From Dehalococcoidia bacterium (lineage in GTDB: Bacteria; Chloroflexota; Dehalococcoidia; SAR202; UBA11138), in contig JAAXHY010000461.1 of NCBI GenBank assembly GCA_012270665.1, positions 1 through 7,338 on the forward strand: 7,338 nucleotides of DNA, written 5' to 3'. Below, in pieces: positions 1-5,914 of the stretch. The notes beneath the pieces were generated by a model. That model worked only from the letters and a program-made list of their open reading frames with translations. It was not told the origin of the DNA and did no database searches. Position 1 is the stretch's first letter, and the number at the start of each line of letters is the position of its first letter. Position numbers and translations under genes: made by a program.

Positions 1-662
1 CCCACTCCGGAGTAAACCGACAGCCTGGAGCCAGGTATGGCGCCCAGCGCAACCCGGCCCTGTTCGAGAGGGAAATAGGGATCTCTGGTCCCCCACAGCA
101 TGAGAGTATCACAGCCGACCTCCGCGAATCTGGGCAGATCATCCTCCACCGGCTGAAATTCCAACCTGGGATACGGAGATTTCAGCCCCAGCACACGGTG
201 TATCAGCAGTCGAGCGCGGCTGAACAGCCTTCCTGTCCACGCCACCTCCCCGAAACCCATAGACGCTTCCAACACCAGTCCGTCCACTCTTTCAGGATGC
301 CTGAGCGCCACTTCCAAGCACACCCTACCGCCCAGAGAGTGTCCCACCAGTAACGCCTTTTCCATGCCAGCGGAATCCATGAACCCCACTAGATATTCCG
401 CCATGTATTCGGGCGTATGGGGAAAGTCCCGTCTCGGCGTATCGCCGAAACCGATCAGGTCGGGGGCATAGACGCTATTATCTCTTGCCAGAACGGGAAT
501 GACGTCCTTCCAGGTGGACCGACCCGAGCCCGCGCCGTGCACCAGCAGAACCTTGCGCTCCGAATCCCCAGCCGTCAGGTATGGTATGCGGTCGCCGCCG
601 ACCTCCGCCCACTCCTCCACGACCGCTGTGCTAATGTCTTGTGTGAGATTCGTCGAGGACAT
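1..662 (-). CDS. alpha/beta hydrolase (3' end cut by window edge)
   Basis: This is a member of the alpha/beta hydrolase fold superfamily; the substrate cannot be read from sequence. The 220 visible residues hold an oxyanion-hole motif HGAGSG (42-47), the nucleophile elbow GHSLGG with Ser109, and the acid in WGTRDP (Asp194). The catalytic His would lie just past the window edge, since the last visible residues (RLSVYSGV) are the strand that normally leads into it. The stretch between nucleophile and acid (about 135-185) is short for a cap domain, so the lid looks reduced. There is no signal peptide, so a cytoplasmic enzyme is likely. The ATG at 662 is chosen because a weak GAAGG lies upstream of it. 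An in-frame ATG at 701 would add 13 residues but has no ribosome-binding site and overlaps lepB. Esterase, C-C hydrolase or haloperoxidase-like roles are all possible. Confidence 0.88.
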   Translation of the reverse strand, partial: MSSTNLTQDISTAVVEEWAEVGGDRIPYLTAGDSERKVLLVHGAGSGRSTWKDVIPVLARDNSVYAPDLIGFGDTPRRDFPHTPEYMAEYLVGFMDSAGMEKALLVGHSLGGRVCLEVALRHPERVDGLVLEASMGFGEVAWTGRLFSRARLLIHRVLGLKSPYPRLEFQPVEDDLPRFAEVGCDTLMLWGTRDPYFPLEQGRVALGAIPGSRLSVYSGV

Positions 663-663
663 T

Positions 664-1116
664 ATGCTGCCTTCTATCGCATCCTGGCCGCCTCTATTCA
701 TAGTAAGGGGCGCGAGCATGGAACCGTCTCTCTACGACGGCGACCTGTTGCTCGTCAGGAAGCCTCGCCGCGCGCTGCGCCGGGGCCATATCGTCGTGAT
801 AGATACACCCCGTGAGAACGGGCCTCGCTGGCAGGTCAAGCGCATCGTCGGACTGCCCGGAGATAGCCTGGCGTTCGAGGACGGCCTGCTACTCATCAAC
901 GGCATCCCACGTCCGGAGCCATATCTTCGCGGGCTGCCCGCGTATCTGGGACTTGACAGGATGTCCTTTGAGGTTGACGAGGGACACTATTTCGTCCTGG
1001 GCGATAATCGCGGCCACAGTACCGACAGCAGAGCCTATGGCGCGGTTGAGGCTTCCCACATATCCGGGTTAGTTGCCGGGCGACTCTGGCCAATCTTCAG
1101 GAGATCTCGACAATAA
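664..1116 (+). CDS. lepB: type I signal peptidase, short form
   Basis: Peptidase family S26 enzyme that removes signal peptides from exported proteins at the outer face of the membrane. From ATG 664 it is 150 residues. Visible family boxes are GASMEPSL (catalytic Ser18, followed by Met), then DGDLLLVRK, then VKRIVGLPGDSL (general-base Lys59), and finally GDNRGHSTDSR (113-123) with the usual RxYG after it. The catalytic domain is therefore complete. The N-terminus is odd: only about 15 moderately hydrophobic residues with three prolines precede the active-site motif, where most LepB proteins have at least one clear transmembrane helix. ATG 664 has GAGGA at 655-659, four bases upstream. ATG 634 in the same frame would add ten residues (MSCVRFVEDI), resembling the start of a membrane segment, but lacks a ribosome-binding site. 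Known short S26 relatives such as NiSOD maturation protease are less likely because the GDNRxHSxDSR box is fully kept. Confidence 0.9.
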   Translation: MLPSIASWPPLFIVRGASMEPSLYDGDLLLVRKPRRALRRGHIVVIDTPRENGPRWQVKRIVGLPGDSLAFEDGLLLINGIPRPEPYLRGLPAYLGLDRMSFEVDEGHYFVLGDNRGHSTDSRAYGAVEASHISGLVAGRLWPIFRRSRQ

Positions 1117-1117
1117 C

Positions 1118-1471
1118 CTAATTCCCATCAAAGGACAGTTCACGGTCTAAATCTATCTTTTGAGTGGTTATCTCATCGTCGTCGAGCGGCGCGCCACCCT
1201 CTCCAAGTCGACCTATCGGGATAGCCGGAAGGGTCGTTATATGCACTCCCGCGCTGACACCAAGATGCAGCGAGAATTGAGCCACTTCTTCGTTACCCGG
1301 AGCGGATACGATCCCAACGAAGTCATACTCACCGAGAACCGCGTAAAGTCCCAGGACTCCTGTATCCGGGACATCTATATCATGGGCGGTGGCGAGCATA
1401 CTTTCAGGGTCCGCCAGCATTCTTCGCCGACCCGTTTCAGTCATTTTCATAAGAAGAATGTATGTCGCCAT
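1118..1471 (-). CDS. GYD domain-containing protein
   Basis: Small protein of 117 residues matching the GYD family (PF08734), whose function is unknown. It opens with MATYILLMKMTETGRR, typical of the family, and carries the name motif as LGEYDFVGIVSAP (46-58), followed by a strand that includes HITTLPAIPIG (77-87). The C-terminal tail (about 90-117) is acidic and longer than the usual domain, which ends near residue 95. As I recall, GYD proteins fall among the ferredoxin-like dimeric alpha/beta barrels. The start at ATG 1471 has GGAG (1480-1483) eight bases upstream. It lies 18 bases after the hemB stop on the same strand, so it is probably the last gene of the tetrapyrrole operon. Its stop is one base from the stop of the convergent lepB. 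A role in tetrapyrrole handling is only a guess from this position. Confidence 0.85.
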   Translation of the reverse strand: MATYILLMKMTETGRRRMLADPESMLATAHDIDVPDTGVLGLYAVLGEYDFVGIVSAPGNEEVAQFSLHLGVSAGVHITTLPAIPIGRLGEGGAPLDDDEITTQKIDLDRELSFDGN

Positions 1472-1489
1472 AGCAAGATCTCCGGCTTT

Positions 1490-2476
1490 TTATAGTCGCT
1501 CCGAGTGGAGCCACTCCGCCACTTCTTTGGCGTGGTAGCTCAGAATCACGTCCGCGCCCGCGCGCTTGATACTCGTCAGGATTTCCAACGTTATGCGCCG
1601 GCCATCAATCCACTCGTTCTCGGCGGCGGCCTTCACCATGGAGTACTCACCACTCACATTATATGCCGCGACCGGCGTGGCGAACTCGTCCCTGGCCGCC
1701 CGCAGTACGTCCAGATAAGCAAGAGCGGGTTTCACCATGACCATATCCGCCCCTTCTTCGATGTCGAGCGCGATCTCTCGCATCGCCTCTCTCACGTTTG
1801 GCGTGTCCATCTGGTATCCCGCCCTGTCACCGAACTGCGGGGTCGAGTCTGCCGCCACGCGGAACGGGCCATAGAAACCCGAAGCGTACTTCGCTGAGTA
1901 CGCCATGATCGGCAAGTTCTCGAAGTCCGCTTCATCCAGCGCATTGCGAATCGCCGCGACCTGGCCGTCCATCATCGCCGAAGGAGCAACCATGTCAACG
2001 CCCGCCTCTGCCTGCCGGACAGCCATTTGTCCCAGGAGCTCAAGCGTGGCATCGTTGTCAATTCTGCTACCGTGCAGCACTCCGCAGTGTCCGTGGCTGG
2101 TGAACTCGCAGAGGCATACGTCTCCAATTACAGTCATTTCCGGCACGGTCTGCTTGATAACCTCAATCGCGCCCTGGATAATCCCAGTCGGGCTGTAAGC
2201 GTCGCTTCCCCACTCATCCTTGTGTTCCGGAATACCGAATAGCATGACAGAGCGGATACCCAGGTCATACAACTCGCCAACCTCGTGCACAAGATGGTCC
2301 AGCGACAACTGATACACGCCTGGCATGGGGGGTACTTCGACCCTTGCATCTCTGCCGTGTACGACGAACATAGGGTAGATGAAGTCCGAAACGGAAAGTC
2401 TGGTCTCACGCACCATGTCGCGCAGCCCTGGCTTGTCTCTGAGCCGGCGCATCCTAATTGTAGGGAAGCTAGGCAT
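1490..2476 (-). CDS. hemB: delta-aminolevulinic acid dehydratase (porphobilinogen synthase)
   Basis: Condenses two molecules of 5-aminolevulinate into porphobilinogen, the first common step of tetrapyrrole synthesis in the cytoplasm. The 328 residues are full length for the family. The metal-site motif DVCLCEFTSHGHCG (119-132) has the three cysteines (121, 123, 131) that mark the zinc-dependent type. The two Schiff-base lysines are in MAYSAKYAS (Lys196) and MVMVKPALAYLD (Lys249). Other conserved blocks are YPMFVV (34-39), the KDEWGSDAYSPTG region (86-98) and YNVSGEYSM (272-280). The ATG at 2476 has a strong GGAGGA (2484-2489) seven bases upstream. The gene begins 22 bases after the cobA-hemD stop, so it is translated from its own site within the operon. 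Nothing in it looks damaged. Confidence 0.98.
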   Translation of the reverse strand: MPSFPTIRMRRLRDKPGLRDMVRETRLSVSDFIYPMFVVHGRDARVEVPPMPGVYQLSLDHLVHEVGELYDLGIRSVMLFGIPEHKDEWGSDAYSPTGIIQGAIEVIKQTVPEMTVIGDVCLCEFTSHGHCGVLHGSRIDNDATLELLGQMAVRQAEAGVDMVAPSAMMDGQVAAIRNALDEADFENLPIMAYSAKYASGFYGPFRVAADSTPQFGDRAGYQMDTPNVREAMREIALDIEEGADMVMVKPALAYLDVLRAARDEFATPVAAYNVSGEYSMVKAAAENEWIDGRRITLEILTSIKRAGADVILSYHAKEVAEWLHSERL

Positions 2477-2498
2477 ATCTCATTCCTCCATTACGGCT

Positions 2499-4010
2499 TC
2501 ACTCCGAAAAGTGTTCGACCAGCGATTCTGTCAAGCTGACGATGGTAGCTTCTTTTGCAACTATATCAACTTTCAAACCGCGCCTGCTAGCGGTCTCAGC
2601 GGTCACCGGGCCTATGCAGGCCACAACAGTTTCCGAGAGATAGGAAGCGTCTTCATCCAGAAGTCTCAGCATATTCTCCACCGAGGACGAGCTGGCAAAC
2701 GTCACCGCGTCCACTCCCTTGCGGATCTCTTCTCTGGCCATGTCTCTGGACCCGCGTGGCAGAACCGTTCTGTATGCATCCACCTGCCGCACAACCGCGC
2801 CATTTGAACCCAGTATCTCCGGAAACTCCTCACTCGCGATTTCGGACCTGGGAAGCAGGACTTTGCGACCAGCGATGCCACGTTGGACAAGCTCCTCTCC
2901 CAGTCGCCTCGAACCAGCGCTTGCGGGGACAAGATCGGCCTTCACGCCTTTGGCCAGCAGCGCTGAAGCAGTCGCTCTACCCACGACAGCCACGTTCAAA
3001 CCGTGGAAAGCCCGGATATCCATTCCAGTTTCAATAAGCCTGTCGCAAACCGCTCGCGCAGCGTTGGCGCTTGTGAATACAATCCAATCGTAGTCGGAAA
3101 GAGAGTGAAGGCACGAGTCCAGATCGCCGAAGTCGTCAAGGCGTCGCACTTCGATGGCAGGAATCTCCAAGACATGCGCCCCCAATTCCGTCAGGCGCGC
3201 CGAGAGACTGCTGGCCTGCGCTCTGGTACGGGTGACCACGACGCGCCGACCGAACAGCGGCATCTCTTCATACCAATTGAGCCGATCATGCAACTGAGCG
3301 ACATCGCCCACGACAATTACCGAGGGCGCGCCAAGATCGGCGTGTCTTGCCACTTCCGCAATCGTATCCAGGCTACTGAAGGCCGACTTCTGACGGACTG
3401 TCGCCCCCCAGTTGACGACCGCAGCGGGGGTGTCGCGCGGCTTTCCCGCGGCGATGAGGGCCCCGACAATCTCAGCCAGTTGTCGCCAGCCCATGAGTAT
3501 GACCAGAGTGCCCGGCATTTTGGCGATAACGGTCCAGTCGTATTTCATGTCTTGCCTGCCGGGCGCGACACTGCCGGTAATGACCGTAAAGGCCGACGAA
3601 TAGTCTCTGTGGGTCAGGGGAATACCTGCGTAGGCAGGCGCAGCCACTGCCGAGGTTACGCCTGGCGAAACCTCGAAACGTATTCCCGCCTCGCTCAGCG
3701 CTTCAGCCTCCTCACCTCCTCTTCCAAATACGAACGGGTCGCCCCCTTTGAGCCTCACAACTCGCTTGCCCTCCCGCGCGCTCGTCACAAGCAGGTTGTT
3801 GACATGGGACTGGCTCTGTCCCTGGCCACCCGGGAACTTCCCAGCGTCCACCAACTCAGCGTCAGGCTTGCAATAATCGAGCAACCGCCTGTCAATCAAG
3901 CGGTCGTACACCACAACGTCCGCCTCCCTGAGCAGACGCAGGCCCTTGAGCGTCAGCAGTTCCGGGTCGCCGGGCCCCGCTCCGACCAGGTAAACCCTGC
4001 CCTCACTCAA
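2499..4010 (-). CDS. cobA: fused uroporphyrinogen-III C-methyltransferase / uroporphyrinogen-III synthase
   Basis: A two-domain fusion (CobA-HemD) of 503 residues. The N-terminal half (about 1-250) is SUMT, which uses two SAM to methylate uroporphyrinogen III to precorrin-2. It shows YLVGAGPGDPELLTLKG (7-23), RLKGGDPFVFGRGGEE (86-101), and GVTSAVAAPAYAGIPLTHR (117-135). The C-terminal half (about 251-503) is HemD, which closes and flips a ring of hydroxymethylbilane to give uroporphyrinogen III. It starts at PLFGRRVVVTRTRAQ and contains VFTSANA (311-317), VVGRATA (342-348) and ITFAS-like VTFASSSSVENML (436-448). The fusion is known in Firmicutes, Actinobacteria and others. The open frame runs further upstream to 4301, but that part is only hemC in another frame. 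The start chosen is TTG 4010-4008, which overlaps the hemC stop as TTGA and has GGGGAG (4019-4024) eight bases upstream. It supplies the branch to siroheme while also feeding uroporphyrinogen III to other routes. Confidence 0.95.
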   Translation of the reverse strand: MSEGRVYLVGAGPGDPELLTLKGLRLLREADVVVYDRLIDRRLLDYCKPDAELVDAGKFPGGQGQSQSHVNNLLVTSAREGKRVVRLKGGDPFVFGRGGEEAEALSEAGIRFEVSPGVTSAVAAPAYAGIPLTHRDYSSAFTVITGSVAPGRQDMKYDWTVIAKMPGTLVILMGWRQLAEIVGALIAAGKPRDTPAAVVNWGATVRQKSAFSSLDTIAEVARHADLGAPSVIVVGDVAQLHDRLNWYEEMPLFGRRVVVTRTRAQASSLSARLTELGAHVLEIPAIEVRRLDDFGDLDSCLHSLSDYDWIVFTSANAARAVCDRLIETGMDIRAFHGLNVAVVGRATASALLAKGVKADLVPASAGSRRLGEELVQRGIAGRKVLLPRSEIASEEFPEILGSNGAVVRQVDAYRTVLPRGSRDMAREEIRKGVDAVTFASSSSVENMLRLLDEDASYLSETVVACIGPVTAETASRRGLKVDIVAKEATIVSLTESLVEHFSE

Positions 4011-4933
4011 CTCGCGCGCTCCCCGTACACAATCGAGTCCGCCCCCGTCTCCACCAGCGCGCGCGCCGCCTCCCAGCCCACCGATTTGGCATCGGAGACT
4101 GGCGCCTCTACTCGATTCCTGTAAATCCGGGAGCCATCCGGCAGGCATGCCATCGTCCTTATATCCAGGTATTCGCCTCGCGGAACGGCGTAGGCCGCCA
4201 CCGGAACCCTGCACCCGCCGCCGATAGCGTCCACGAAAGCGCGCTCCGTGGTCACCGCCGCCCAGGTCGGCGCGTGATTCACCGCTTCCACCATCTCCCA
4301 CATATATTCATCCTCGGCCAGAATCTCCACCGCCAGCGCGCCCTGCCCCGCGTCCGGCACGCACAATTCAGGGCCTAGGATTTCAGTCGCCTCGCCGATA
4401 CGCCCAAGCCGCTCCAGACCCGCCGCCGCCAGCGCCACTCCGTCAAGCCTGTCCTCATCAATTTTGGACATTCGCGTGTCAACGTTGCCCCGAATCGGGA
4501 CGATTTGGATGTCCGCGCGCGCCGCGAGCAATTGGCCTGATCTTCTCGGGCTGCTCGTTCCCAGCCTTGCGCCTTCTGGAAGATCGAGGAAGCTCGCGCC
4601 GAACCTGTTCACTATCAGGTCCCGCGCGTCCTTGCGCTCAGGGTAAGCCGCTATCACGAGGCCCTCAGGCAGAATGGTGGGCATATCTTTCGCAGAGTGA
4701 ACCGCCATATCAATACGCCCGTCCAGCAGCCACTCCTCCACGCCCTTTGCAAATGTCCCACGCCCTAGGCTCAAAAGAGGCGCATTCTTTCTTCGATCAC
4801 CGTCCGGCGTGATCTTGACTACCTGGAAAGCAACCCCAGGCCATGACCTGCTCAGCGCGGACACGACCTCTTCAGTCTGCGCGACTGCCAGCGCGCTGCC
4901 TCGTGTACCTACCCTTACGGTTCGCACATTCAT
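4007..4933 (-). CDS. hemC: hydroxymethylbilane synthase (porphobilinogen deaminase)
   Basis: Joins four porphobilinogen units into linear hydroxymethylbilane, using a covalently bound dipyrromethane cofactor. From ATG 4933 the protein has 308 residues, normal for the family. It opens with VRVGTRGSALAVAQT (6-20). It has HSAKDMP with the catalytic Asp83, LGTSSPRRSGQL with substrate-binding arginines (130-131), IRGNVDTRMSKI (147-158), DAGQGALAVE (194-203), and GGGCRVPV where Cys241 holds the cofactor. The start is uncertain. ATG 4933 lies 14 bases from the nearest ribosome-binding site, GGAG (4948-4951). An in-frame TTG at 4942 is five bases from it, adds three residues, and overlaps the previous stop as TTGA, the same arrangement as at the next gene. 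The longer open frame up to 5254 is a shadow of the upstream gene. Its product goes straight to the HemD domain encoded downstream. Confidence 0.97.
   Translation of the reverse strand: MNVRTVRVGTRGSALAVAQTEEVVSALSRSWPGVAFQVVKITPDGDRRKNAPLLSLGRGTFAKGVEEWLLDGRIDMAVHSAKDMPTILPEGLVIAAYPERKDARDLIVNRFGASFLDLPEGARLGTSSPRRSGQLLAARADIQIVPIRGNVDTRMSKIDEDRLDGVALAAAGLERLGRIGEATEILGPELCVPDAGQGALAVEILAEDEYMWEMVEAVNHAPTWAAVTTERAFVDAIGGGCRVPVAAYAVPRGEYLDIRTMACLPDGSRIYRNRVEAPVSDAKSVGWEAARALVETGADSIVYGERAS
4019..4024 (-). promoter_or_regulatory. ribosome-binding site deciding the TTG start of cobA-hemD
   Basis: GGGGAG on the minus strand lies within the last codons of hemC, eight bases before TTG 4010. No ATG or GTG lies in frame near the start of the conserved SUMT domain, so this site supports the TTG. 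Confidence 0.7.
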
Positions 4934-4938
4934 CGCTC

Positions 4939-5580
4939 TCAAAGTGACTCCGAGCCGGTGAGTAAATCCTCGATCAGCGTTCTGTAAGCCTTGTCTGTCT
5001 GGCCATCCTGCACAGTGTCCAGAAGCTCCTCGGTTATGCACATCTGCCAGTGGTCTGGAGGTACGCGCAGTCCCTTGCGTCTCAACTCTGCCCTTGCGTC
5101 CGAAAGAATAGGCGCGAGATCCGCATATTCCAAAATGCGACTGCTCTCCAGCTTTTCTCTGAATGTACGCGCCAGAGCCGGGCTCGCCCCTCCGGTTGAT
5201 GTAGCGACTGTCACTTCGCCTCTTCTGGCAACCGATGGAGCGATGAACGTGCACAGGTGGGTCACGTCCACCACGTTCAGGATTACATTGCGCTCCTCCG
5301 CCTCCTTGTAGATAAGCCTGTCCGTGTCTGGACTGCCGGTATTAGCTATCGCGATGAACGCCCGCTCCAGGTCGCCGTACTCGTAATCGCGCCGAATCCA
5401 CTCCACCGCGCCGTCCTCGGCGAGTTCCCGAACCTTGTCCGTAACCTCCGAACTGACCACCACCACACTCGCGTCGCACTCCAGCAACTTGACAACCTTC
5501 TCCTCGCCCAATTCGCCCCCGCCAATGACCATGCAATCTCGCCCCCGGACATCAATGAAGGCCGGATAATATCTTGGCAA
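4939..5580 (-). CDS. sirC: precorrin-2 dehydrogenase / sirohydrochlorin ferrochelatase (Met8/CysG-N type)
   Basis: First gene of the operon. It oxidises precorrin-2 to sirohydrochlorin with NAD+, and in bifunctional family members also inserts iron to give siroheme, the cofactor of sulfite and nitrite reductases. The 213 residues correspond to the N-terminal CysG domain pair alone. YYPAFIDVRGRDCMVIGGG (4-22) with GELGEEK is the Rossmann NAD site. NVVD (102-105) aligns with the catalytic Asp of CysG and Met8p. STGGASPALARTFREKLE (128-145) is the conserved block after it, followed by the helical C-terminal part. The methyltransferase missing here is supplied by the cobA half two genes on. The start is TTG 5580-5578, with no suitable ATG near it and a strong GGGGGAGGG (5586-5594) five bases upstream. 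Whether it does both reactions or only the dehydrogenation cannot be told from sequence. Confidence 0.93.
   Translation of the reverse strand: MPRYYPAFIDVRGRDCMVIGGGELGEEKVVKLLECDASVVVVSSEVTDKVRELAEDGAVEWIRRDYEYGDLERAFIAIANTGSPDTDRLIYKEAEERNVILNVVDVTHLCTFIAPSVARRGEVTVATSTGGASPALARTFREKLESSRILEYADLAPILSDARAELRRKGLRVPPDHWQMCITEELLDTVQDGQTDKAYRTLIEDLLTGSESL
4948..4951 (-). promoter_or_regulatory. ribosome-binding site candidate for a TTG start of hemC
   Basis: GGAG on the minus strand sits five bases before TTG 4942 but 14 bases before ATG 4933. This spacing favours the TTG, which overlaps the stop of the preceding gene (TTGA). Confidence 0.5.
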
Positions 5581-5585
5581 CGCTT

Positions 5586-5594
5586 CCCTCCCCC
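5586..5594 (-). promoter_or_regulatory. strong ribosome-binding site deciding a TTG start
   Basis: The minus strand reads GGGGGAGGG five bases before TTG 5580. It is a strong Shine-Dalgarno match in the window, and it fixes the non-ATG start of the first tetrapyrrole gene. Confidence 0.8.
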
Positions 5595-5617
5595 GAATCT
5601 AGCCGATCAACGCCCCC

Positions 5618-5645
5618 ATTATAGCCCAGACGGACCAACAACCAA
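5618..5645 (-). promoter_or_regulatory. candidate sigma70-type promoter of the tetrapyrrole operon
   Basis: On the minus strand a perfect -10 box TATAAT (5623-5618) is preceded, 16 bases earlier, by a weak -35 TTGGTT (5645-5640). Transcription would start near 5611, giving a leader of about 30 bases that includes the strong ribosome-binding site. A second, weaker -10-like TATAGT lies further upstream (about 5690-5695). The -10 match and spacing to the gene are good; the -35 is only half matched. Confidence 0.6.
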
Positions 5646-5741
5646 AAAGAATATTCGTCAGAATCAAAACAGTCCGAGTTTTCCATTTCCACTATACAAT
5701 CGTCTCGGCAATGCGATAGAATTCCCCCGTGAAGAACAAAA

Positions 5742-5805
5742 TTTCTAGCATCGCTTACATAAATTCGGGATTATATTATGAAAAAATCGAGAGCTAGAAA
5801 AATTT
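5742..5805. repeat. imperfect inverted repeat around a possible pcm promoter
   Basis: TTTCTAGC (5742-5749) is mirrored by GCTAGAAA (5793-5800). With a two-base bulge, the outer AAA (5739-5741) can pair with TTT (5803-5805). The 43 bases in between hold the TATATTAT stretch that could be a plus-strand -10 box. In such AT-rich sequence a repeat of this size could be chance. Confidence 0.4.
5772..5779 (+). promoter_or_regulatory. possible -10 region for pcm-gatB
   Basis: TATATTAT on the plus strand resembles a -10 box (TATTAT matches five of six). No good -35 is found at the right distance; TCGCTT (5751-5756) at 17 bases is poor. If used, the transcript would have a leader of about 130 bases containing the CAGGTG hairpin. 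Confidence 0.3.
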
Positions 5806-5830
5806 CGCCAAAGCTAAACTCAGGTGTTCT

Positions 5831-5893
5831 CAGGTGGATCTCTGGTGACTTTTTCACCTGTTGCTGACCAGTTACGCCACCAGAATCCACCTG
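5831..5893. repeat. long inverted repeat (16-bp stem) upstream of pcm
   Basis: The left arm CAGGTGGATCTCTGGTG (5831-5847) pairs with the right arm CACCAGAATCCACCTG (5878-5893). All 16 bases of the right arm match, with one extra C in the left arm. The loop is 30 bases. CAGGTG occurs again at 5821 and its complement CACCTG at 5855, and GACCAG at 5866, so several alternative pairings exist (for example GGTGA 5844-5848 with TCACC 5854-5858). The structure ends 21 bases before the pcm start. It could be a paired operator for a dimeric regulator, or a folded 5' leader. No T run follows, so it is not a standard terminator. Confidence 0.75.
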
Positions 5894-5914
5894 TAGGATC
5901 ATAAACCAAAATAT

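Larger units (their letters stand above)
5581..5914. other. divergent AT-rich control region between the tetrapyrrole operon and pcm
   Basis: A 334-base spacer without a credible gene. The left part holds the promoter and ribosome-binding site of the minus-strand operon. The middle (about 5730-5820) is strongly AT-rich with a loose inverted repeat around a possible plus-strand promoter. The right part (5821-5893) contains repeated CAGGTG/CACCTG motifs forming a long hairpin or operator. No tRNA, known riboswitch consensus or intrinsic terminator (GC stem plus T run) is recognisable by eye. Confidence 0.75.

Noticed and set aside
499..633. Longer N-terminus for the signal peptidase
   Set aside because: This part is antisense to the conserved hydrolase core and encodes no membrane helix or family motif.
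1505..1518. Hairpin GAGTGG/CCACTC at the 3' end of hemB as a terminator
   Set aside because: It lies inside the coding region and is followed on the minus strand by an A run rather than T, so it does not separate hemB from the GYD gene.
3003..4124. Long plus-strand open frame of 373 codons
   Set aside because: It is antisense to the conserved cobA-hemD and hemC genes and its translation shows no recognisable domain.
4011..4301. Upstream extension of the cobA-hemD frame by 97 residues
   Set aside because: It overlaps conserved hemC sequence, including the cofactor cysteine region, in another frame; its glycine- and arginine-rich content looks like a shadow, and SUMT homology begins only after TTG 4010.
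4943..5254. Upstream extension of the hemC frame
   Set aside because: It lies inside the conserved Met8/CysG-N gene and precedes the normal HemC N-terminus.
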